Shown piece by piece: positions 6,149-10,554 of a stretch of DNA of 10,554 bases. Made by a program: the position numbers and the translations under genes. The notes beneath the pieces are model-generated. The model ran no database searches and was not told the DNA's origin. It worked only from the letters and a program-made list of their open reading frames with translations. How positions within the stretch are numbered: the stretch's first letter is position 1; each line of letters starts with the position of its first letter. Source of the stretch: Halobacteriales archaeon QS_5_70_15 (GTDB lineage Archaea > Halobacteriota > Halobacteria > Halobacteriales > Haloarculaceae); contig PXRQ01000107.1 in assembly GCA_003022005.1 (NCBI GenBank), forward strand, positions 1 to 10,554, read 5' to 3'.

Positions 6149-6928
6149 ATGGGACACGTCGAACGGCTCACCGTCTACCCGGTGAAGGGGCTCGACGGCA
6201 TCGACATCGAGGAGGCGCGGATGCTCGAGGGGGGGACGCTCGAGCACGACAGGGAGTTCGCGCTGTTCGACGCCGCGGGCGAGGTCGTGAACGGGAAGCG
6301 GACCGACAGGGTCCACGGCCTCGATACGGGCTTCGACCCGGCGACGGGGGAGTTGACGGTCGGGACGAACGGGGGCGAGCGCCGCCGCTTCGACCTCGGG
6401 GTCGAGCACGGGCGCGACCGGGCGGCGGCGTGGTTCGGCGAGTTCTTCGGCCTCGACCTGACGCTGGAACGGGATCGGACGCTCGGCTACGTCGACCGCC
6501 GGGAGATGGGTCCCTCGGTGATCAGCACCGCGACCCTCGAGGCCGTCGCGTCCTGGTTCGAGGACGTGACCGTCGAGGGGGCACGGCGACGGCTCCGTGC
6601 GAACGTCGAGGTCGGGGGCGTCCCCGCGTTCTGGGAGGACCGGTTCGTCGGGGAGAGCGCGCCGGCGTTCCTCGTCGGGGACGTCAGGTTCGAGGGGATC
6701 ACCCCCTGCGGGCGGTGCGTGGTGCCGGAGCGGGACCCGGACACGGGCGAGCGGACGCCGGGGTTCCGCGAGCGGTTCGTCCGGAAGCGACGGGAGACGT
6801 TCCCCGTGTGGGCCGACCGCGATGCGTTCGACCACGACTACACGCTGATGCTCATCGCCGGGGTCGCCGAGGCGGACCGCGGGGGGGAGCTACGGGTCGG
6901 CGACTCCGTTCGGGTCGCCGGGGAGTGA
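6149..6928 (+). CDS. MOSC-domain protein (mARC/YcbX-like molybdenum cofactor enzyme)
   Basis: The 259-residue protein has an N-terminal MOSC beta-barrel domain, marked by LTVYPVKGL (7-15) and HDREFALFD (33-41), followed by the MOSC domain (about 115-255). ITPCGRCVVPERDPDTG (184-200) matches the cofactor-binding region of mARC and YcbX proteins; by comparison with mARC, C190 would be the molybdenum-ligating cysteine. These enzymes carry sulfurated Mo-cofactor and typically reduce N-hydroxylated compounds, receiving electrons from a partner protein. No fused ferredoxin domain, as in YcbX, is present, so a separate electron donor would be needed. The upstream frame is open from 6014, but the TATA-like box and the YPVKGL start point to 6149. 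The physiological substrate is unknown. Confidence 0.88.
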   Translation: MGHVERLTVYPVKGLDGIDIEEARMLEGGTLEHDREFALFDAAGEVVNGKRTDRVHGLDTGFDPATGELTVGTNGGERRRFDLGVEHGRDRAAAWFGEFFGLDLTLERDRTLGYVDRREMGPSVISTATLEAVASWFEDVTVEGARRRLRANVEVGGVPAFWEDRFVGESAPAFLVGDVRFEGITPCGRCVVPERDPDTGERTPGFRERFVRKRRETFPVWADRDAFDHDYTLMLIAGVAEADRGGELRVGDSVRVAGE

Positions 6929-6962
6929 CCGGCCAGTCGGGGCGCCGACGCCCGATGGCCGG
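6929..6962 (+). terminator. strong hairpin directly after the MOSC stop codon
   Basis: Starting at the base after TGA, CCGGCCA (6929-6935) pairs with TGGCCGG (6956-6962), and TCGGG (6937-6941) with CCCGA (6951-6955). G6936 is bulged and the loop is 9 bases, giving a 12-bp stem. Its position suggests transcript ending or 3' end stabilisation. No T tract follows, and hairpins are not an established general terminator in archaea, so the role is inferred. Confidence 0.5.
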
Positions 6963-7002
6963 CCGTCCCCTCGCCGCCGGAGGCCCGGGCGCCGACCGCG
7001 GG

Positions 7003-7010
7003 GTTTAGGC
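7003..7010 (+). promoter_or_regulatory. TATA-like box for the PhnP-like hydrolase gene
   Basis: GTTTAGGC contains the only TTTA in the 106-base gap and is centred about 28 bases upstream of the ATG at 7035, fitting a leaderless transcript. Confidence 0.5.
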
Positions 7011-7034
7011 GCCCGCCCCTCCCACGGCAGCACG

Positions 7035-7859
7035 ATGGAGGTCACGCTGCTGGGCACCGGCGACACGACCGGGACGCCGACGGTCGGGTGCGACTGTGAC
7101 ACCTGTACCGAGGCGCGCGAGCGCGGCGTCGAGCGGACCCGCTTCTCCGTCCACGTCCACAACGAGCGGACGGGCGAGTCGCTGCTCGTCGACGCCAGCC
7201 CGGACTTCCGCCACCAGTTCCTCCGCGAGGGGGTCGACCTCCCCGACGAGATACTGATCAGCCACATCCACTTCGACCACCTGGACGGCCTCGGGAACGC
7301 CTACCGCCTGCTCTCGGACGTGGCGGTCCACGCCGCCGACGAGATCGACCCCGAGACCGGCGAGTCGGTCCGCGGGACCGTCGACCGGAAGTACGACTAC
7401 CTCGACGCGGTCGTCCCGACGCCGCAGTCCCCGTTCGAGCCGTTCGAGGCCGCCGGCCTCGAGGTGACGCTCGTCCCCGTCGACCACCCGCCGCTGCTCT
7501 GTTACGGCGCCCGCATCGAGGACCCGGAGACCGGCGGGACGCTCTCGTTGTCCGGGGACACGAGCTATGACGTCCCCGACGACTCGCGGGAGGCCCTCTC
7601 GGACCCGGACCTGCTCCTGGTCGACGGCATCGTCCCGGCGCACCTCTGCGAGTACCACCCGCTCGGCGGCAGGCACGAACGCGAGGACGGCACGCCCCGG
7701 ACGTTCGGGACGAAACACATGACCGTCGAGGGGGCCCGCGACTTCGCGGCCGACCTCGACGCGTCGGAGCACCGTATCGTCCACCTCTCGCACTTCCCGC
7801 CCGCCCGGGAGTCGTTCGAGGCCGACATGGCGGTCGACGGCGAGCGGTACACGCTGTAG
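7035..7859 (+). CDS. PhnP-like metallo-beta-lactamase-fold metallohydrolase
   Basis: The 274-residue protein opens with LLGTGDTTGTPTVGCDCDTC (5-24), the start typical of PhnP-type phosphoribosyl cyclic phosphodiesterases and relatives. C19, C21 and C24 are placed to hold a structural zinc. The metal-binding motif HIHFDH (77-82) supplies H77, H79, D81 and H82. Further ligands are probably H151 (PVDHPP), D175 (SGDTSY) and a histidine in HLSHF (250-254). The fold hydrolyses phosphodiester bonds at a two-metal site in the cytoplasm. Known relatives act on cyclic phosphates in phosphonate breakdown, but no phosphonate (phn) genes are nearby, so the substrate is open. tRNase Z-like activity is less likely because the exosite arm is absent. 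The start is supported by the TATA-like box and by homology-like alignment from residue 1. Confidence 0.87.
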   Translation: MEVTLLGTGDTTGTPTVGCDCDTCTEARERGVERTRFSVHVHNERTGESLLVDASPDFRHQFLREGVDLPDEILISHIHFDHLDGLGNAYRLLSDVAVHAADEIDPETGESVRGTVDRKYDYLDAVVPTPQSPFEPFEAAGLEVTLVPVDHPPLLCYGARIEDPETGGTLSLSGDTSYDVPDDSREALSDPDLLLVDGIVPAHLCEYHPLGGRHEREDGTPRTFGTKHMTVEGARDFAADLDASEHRIVHLSHFPPARESFEADMAVDGERYTL

Positions 7860-7870
7860 CCGCCGCGGAC

Positions 7871-7903
7871 GGTCACCGGTCGGTCGCCGGTCGGTCGCCG
7901 GGC
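7871..7903. repeat. three 11-bp degenerate tandem units after the hydrolase gene
   Basis: GGTCACCGGTC (7871-7881), GGTCGCCGGTC (7882-7892) and GGTCGCCGGGC (7893-7903) follow each other directly, each differing by one base from its neighbour. A small hairpin follows, GCCCG (7905-7909) with CGGGC (7914-7918). It lies in the 144-base gap before the lipoprotein gene and is probably slippage-derived. Confidence 0.6.
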
Positions 7904-7966
7904 CGCCCGCGGTCGGGCACCGGTCGCCCCGTCCGGTCCGGCGTCCGCATCCGACCTCCCGACAAC

Positions 7967-7974
7967 GGTTAACA
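7967..7974 (+). promoter_or_regulatory. TATA-like box for the lipoprotein gene
   Basis: GGTTAACA is the AT-richest patch in the gap, centred about 33 bases upstream of the ATG at 8004. The slightly larger distance would leave a leader of only a few bases. Confidence 0.4.
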
Positions 7975-8003
7975 CGTCACGGCGCGTAGCGTCGGCGGAC
8001 GGC

Positions 8004-8927
8004 ATGGGAGACGCGAGTCGGGCGGTCCTCGTCGCCGTGCTGATCCTCCTCGTGGGATGCGGCGGCCCGGCGTCCGCCCCGGCACGGACGGGGGCGACGA
8101 CCGAACCGACGACAGTGACGCCCGCGCCCGTTCCGACAGACACCCCGTCGACGTTCCTCGCGCCGGGCGTGACGCCCCGGGGTGTCGTGAACCCGGTCGC
8201 GCTCGTGGCAGCACACGAGCGGGCGCTCCGCAGGACGAGCGTCACCGTGCGCTTCGAGGAGTCCCGGCGGTACGCGAACGGCTCTCTCCGCTGGCGCCGG
8301 ACCGCCACACAGCGGATCGACGTCGATTCCGACGCCGACCGCCCGATCCGCTCGCGCTACACGAGCGAACTACGGGGGTCGGCGCCGACCGGGGACCTGC
8401 CGTCGGCGTTCGTCCGGTTCCCCGACACCACCCGCGTCGAGCGCTACACGGTCGACGGGGGAGCCTACCACCGCTACCGGCTCCGGTCCGGCGGCGTCTG
8501 GTACGTCGGGGGGACCGCCGACGAGGTCCGCCCCCTCGACCCCGGATTGTTCCTCCTGTTCCGGTCCGTCGAGACCCGGGTGGTCGGGCGCGAGGCCGGC
8601 GCCGGGCCGACGCGCTACCGGCTGTCGGGGGCCGAGGTCACCGACCCGGCGGCGCTCGGGCGGGCCCTCGGCGTCGGCCGGTTCGCGCGGATCGGGAACG
8701 TCTCGTTCGTCGCTACGGTCGACGCGAGGGGGACCGTCCGCGAATACCGCCTGATCTACACGCTCGCCGGCGCCGACGGCGTCCTGCTCCGCGGGCGGGA
8801 GTCGACCCGCCTCACCGATCTCGGGGAGACGACCGTCGAGCGGCCCGACTGGTACGGCGACGCCGTGAACGCGACCGGGGAGTGGGGTGGGGATCGCGCG
8901 GAGGACGGGAACGACGAAGGGGAGTAG
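8004..8927 (+). CDS. haloarchaeal secreted lipoprotein of unknown function
   Basis: The 307-residue product starts with a hydrophobic signal (about 7-18) ending in the lipobox LVGC, so C19 is probably lipid-modified and anchors the protein outside the cell. There is no twin-arginine pair, which suggests Sec rather than Tat export. Next comes a Thr/Pro/Ala-rich low-complexity linker (about 22-54), then a folded, beta-rich region. A segment of the form PGVxxxGVxNPxALxxAHxxAL (54-75) is of the kind seen in a recurrent haloarchaeal lipoprotein family of unknown role. Repeated short strands with Tyr/Arg, such as RVERYTVDGGAYHRYRL (144-160), resemble the LolA/LppX-like folds that bind lipids, but this is only a structural guess. 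N-glycosylation sequons are visible at NGS (92), NVS (232) and NAT (289). The tail is very acidic. The gene converges on the arylsulfotransferase-like gene. Confidence 0.8.
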   Translation: MGDASRAVLVAVLILLVGCGGPASAPARTGATTEPTTVTPAPVPTDTPSTFLAPGVTPRGVVNPVALVAAHERALRRTSVTVRFEESRRYANGSLRWRRTATQRIDVDSDADRPIRSRYTSELRGSAPTGDLPSAFVRFPDTTRVERYTVDGGAYHRYRLRSGGVWYVGGTADEVRPLDPGLFLLFRSVETRVVGREAGAGPTRYRLSGAEVTDPAALGRALGVGRFARIGNVSFVATVDARGTVREYRLIYTLAGADGVLLRGRESTRLTDLGETTVERPDWYGDAVNATGEWGGDRAEDGNDEGE

Positions 8928-8986
8928 GAGACCGGGGGAACCGACCGACGCGACGGGCGGACCGGCGACCGTCGTGGTCGGGGCAC

Positions 8987-9039
8987 CCCGGGGTCGGGTC
9001 AGCCCCGGGCTGGGTCGGCCCGGGGTCGGGTCAGCCCCG
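8987..9039. repeat. 16/32-bp direct repeat covering the end of the arylsulfotransferase-like gene
   Basis: The 21 bases at 8987-9007 recur exactly at 9019-9039, 32 bases later. The piece between (9003-9018) is a degenerate copy of the same 16-bp unit, matching about 12 of 16 bases, so the block is roughly three 16-bp units. The second exact copy includes the - strand stop codon (9031-9033) and the last two codons of the arylsulfotransferase-like gene. The array fills much of the gap between two convergent genes and contains short self-complementary patches, such as CAGC (9000-9003) with GCTG (9009-9012). A role in ending both transcripts is possible but unproven. Confidence 0.85.
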
Positions 9040-10461
9040 CCTGACCAGCAGGACCGATCCCGCGACGACGAGGATCAGCGCGACGAGGCCGACGATCAGG
9101 AGCGGACTCGGTCCGCCGGAGGGGGCCGAGGAGTCGCCGGGGGAGCTCCCGTCGGTCCCGTCGAAACCGTCGTCGGTCGAGTTCGGCCCCTGGTAGCCGA
9201 AGCCGCCGCTCCCGTCCGACCCGTCGAGGAACCCGAGCACGCCGCCGTCCCCGGAAGGAGCGAACCCGCGCAGGGCCTGCCCGCAGTCCTCGATGCGTGC
9301 GCGGTCGAAGCCGGCGGAGTTCGTCAGTTCGACCGACCCCGCCGTATCCATGTCCGCGCTCGTGGGACCGCCCGGTTCGTCGCCGAGGCGGGCGCGCTCG
9401 GCGTCGTATGGCTGCCACGGCGTGTACACCTCCCACACCACGGTGCCGTTCGGCGCGACCTCCATCGTCCGGTGGCCCTTCCGGTCGACGACGAGGGTGT
9501 TCCCGTTGGGGAGGCGGTCGGCGTCGCGCGGTTCGTCGAGGCCGCCGCCGACCAGCTCCCACGTCCGGACCCACTCGCCGTCCCGGCGGGTCCACTCCAC
9601 GACCCGGTCGTTCAGCGAGTCCGCGATGAGTATCGTCGGCTCGCCCGCGTCGGTCTCGAGGTACTGCGGGTTGTGCTGCTCGTTCATGAACCGGTAGTCG
9701 TCGTCGGCCCCGAGCGAGAGCTCTATCTCCTTGGTCTCCCGGTCGACGACGATGACCCGGTCGAAGTTCCGCACCGAGGCCATGTACTTGCCGGGCCCGA
9801 TCTTGTCCACGTCGTTGACGTGGGTCCAGTCCCGCTCGTACGGACCACCGCCGGACCTGGGGAACTCCTCGCTGTGCTCGTCGAACCGCCACTCCCAGAC
9901 CACCCGCTCGCCGGTCCGGTTGTAGATCAGCAGCCGGTGGTGGCCGGTCCCCTTGTCGGCGATCAGGAGTTCGTCGCCGTTTATCACATCGACGTCGTGG
10001 GCGTCGGTGACGTTCTCCGGGTGGTAGCCGGGCGCGTCGCCGTTGTGCCCGTCCAACCGCTTCAGCCAGACGTTCTCGCCGGTCCGGGGGTCGATCTCCT
10101 GGACGACCGAGACGCCCGGCTCCGTCGAGGCCAGCAGGATGTTCCCGTTCGGTAGCGGGTCGACGTCGTACACCCACCAGCGGCCGCGGGCGGTGCCGTT
10201 GAACGCGTACTGGAACTCGCCCTCGGGCCCGAACGCGACCATCATCCCGGGGGGTTTGGTGAACCCCTCGCCCTCGACGAACTTCACGCCCTGCACGGAG
10301 ACGAGCGTGGTGCCGTCGGCCGGCCGTTCCATCGTCCCGACGCAGGGGTTGGCGTCCCCCTGTCCCGCCGCCGTGCCGGCCGTCGCGTACGCGAGGCTCC
10401 CCGTGAGCACCAGCGCGAGACAGCAGGCGACCACGGCGGGGCGGAGGGCCACGTCTCGCAT
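9031..10461 (-). CDS. secreted, membrane-anchored arylsulfotransferase (ASST)-like beta-propeller
   Basis: The 476-residue protein has a Sec signal (about 1-32, cleavage probably after ATAGTAA). A propeller domain follows (about 50-350), built of repeats such as YDVDPLPNGNILLAS, HDVDVINGDELLIAD, HVNDVDKIGPGKYMASVR and DADRLPNGNTLVVD. After it come a Gly/Ser/Asp/Pro linker (about 400-452), a membrane helix (453-473) and RRG. Bacterial ASST moves sulfate between phenolic compounds through a sulfated histidine. By recalled comparison with E. coli AssT, H155, H214 in DWTHVNDVD, R231 and H263 in EQHNPQ line up with the catalytic His/His/Arg/His. C40 and C393 could form a disulfide. Sequons are visible at NGT (88, 338), NVT (150), NRT (181) and NST (428). 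Function may be sulfate transfer or only a binding propeller; the substrate is unknown. The protein would face the outside of the cell. Confidence 0.82.
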   Translation of the reverse strand: MRDVALRPAVVACCLALVLTGSLAYATAGTAAGQGDANPCVGTMERPADGTTLVSVQGVKFVEGEGFTKPPGMMVAFGPEGEFQYAFNGTARGRWWVYDVDPLPNGNILLASTEPGVSVVQEIDPRTGENVWLKRLDGHNGDAPGYHPENVTDAHDVDVINGDELLIADKGTGHHRLLIYNRTGERVVWEWRFDEHSEEFPRSGGGPYERDWTHVNDVDKIGPGKYMASVRNFDRVIVVDRETKEIELSLGADDDYRFMNEQHNPQYLETDAGEPTILIADSLNDRVVEWTRRDGEWVRTWELVGGGLDEPRDADRLPNGNTLVVDRKGHRTMEVAPNGTVVWEVYTPWQPYDAERARLGDEPGGPTSADMDTAGSVELTNSAGFDRARIEDCGQALRGFAPSGDGGVLGFLDGSDGSGGFGYQGPNSTDDGFDGTDGSSPGDSSAPSGGPSPLLIVGLVALILVVAGSVLLVRRG

Positions 10462-10483
10462 ACAGGGCGTTCGCGGGCCGCCG

Positions 10484-10491
10484 TGTATGAG
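10484..10491 (-). promoter_or_regulatory. TATA-like box for the arylsulfotransferase-like gene
   Basis: On the - strand this reads CTCATACA, centred about 26 bases upstream of the ATG at 10461. A purine-rich stretch (GGATAGGGAAGA on the - strand, about 10492-10503) lies just upstream, where a BRE element is expected. The remaining bases to 10554 show no gene. Confidence 0.5.
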
Positions 10492-10554
10492 TCTTCCCTA
10501 TCCGTTCGTGCCGCCGAACTCACACGTCCGCCCCCCTCCCCCCCTGTCGGCTCC

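Noticed and set aside
7005..7793. 262-codon open frame on the - strand opposite the PhnP-like gene
   Set aside because: It has no motifs, and the + strand gene shows the full HxHxDH metal site.
8887..10155. 422-codon open frame on the + strand opposite the arylsulfotransferase-like gene
   Set aside because: The - strand frame has signal peptide, propeller repeats and membrane anchor. The + frame is Val/Arg/Pro-rich shadow sequence.

Overview
The window looks like haloarchaeal chromosome. It is very GC-rich, with strong G/C preference at third codon positions. The proteins are rich in Asp and Glu. Several genes have an AT-rich TATA-like box about 26-29 bases upstream of the ATG and little or no room for a leader, which is the usual archaeal leaderless layout. 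No rRNA, tRNA, CRISPR array, insertion sequence or integrase is visible.

The left part (1-4254) is a cluster for making and activating a sialic-acid-like nonulosonic acid (pseudaminic/legionaminic type), arranged as two convergent transcripts. On the + strand are the C-terminal half of a PseC-like sugar aminotransferase, cut by the window edge, and a NeuB/PseI/LegI-family synthase with its own promoter. On the - strand, reading leftwards, are a CMP-nonulosonate cytidylyltransferase, a PseG-like UDP-sugar hydrolase and a small sugar N-formyltransferase. The stop codons of the synthase and the formyltransferase overlap. Together these cover amination, N-acylation (here apparently formylation), UDP release, condensation with phosphoenolpyruvate and CMP activation. 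The NAD-dependent dehydratase (PseB-like) and a glycosyltransferase are not in the window. The likely use is decoration of S-layer or other surface glycans. Pseudaminic versus legionaminic stereochemistry cannot be settled from sequence.

The right part (4488-10461) is a row of mostly separately promoted genes with no evident common pathway: a D-2-hydroxyacid dehydrogenase, a small two-helix membrane protein of unknown role, a MOSC-domain (mARC/YcbX-like) molybdenum-cofactor protein, a PhnP-like metallo-beta-lactamase-fold hydrolase, a haloarchaeal lipoprotein, and a secreted, C-terminally anchored arylsulfotransferase-like beta-propeller.

Non-coding structure of note: a 7-copy, 9-bp tandem repeat in two sequence blocks before the synthase promoter (561-623); a long imperfect inverted repeat between the divergent cytidylyltransferase and dehydrogenase genes (4342-4401); a strong hairpin right after the MOSC gene (6929-6962); and a 16/32-bp repeat running into the stop codon of the arylsulfotransferase-like gene (8987-9039). 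No intergenic stretch exceeds 300 bases. Of the candidates for something new, the formyltransferase-containing nonulosonate cluster is the best supported, although related bacterial and archaeal systems are known.
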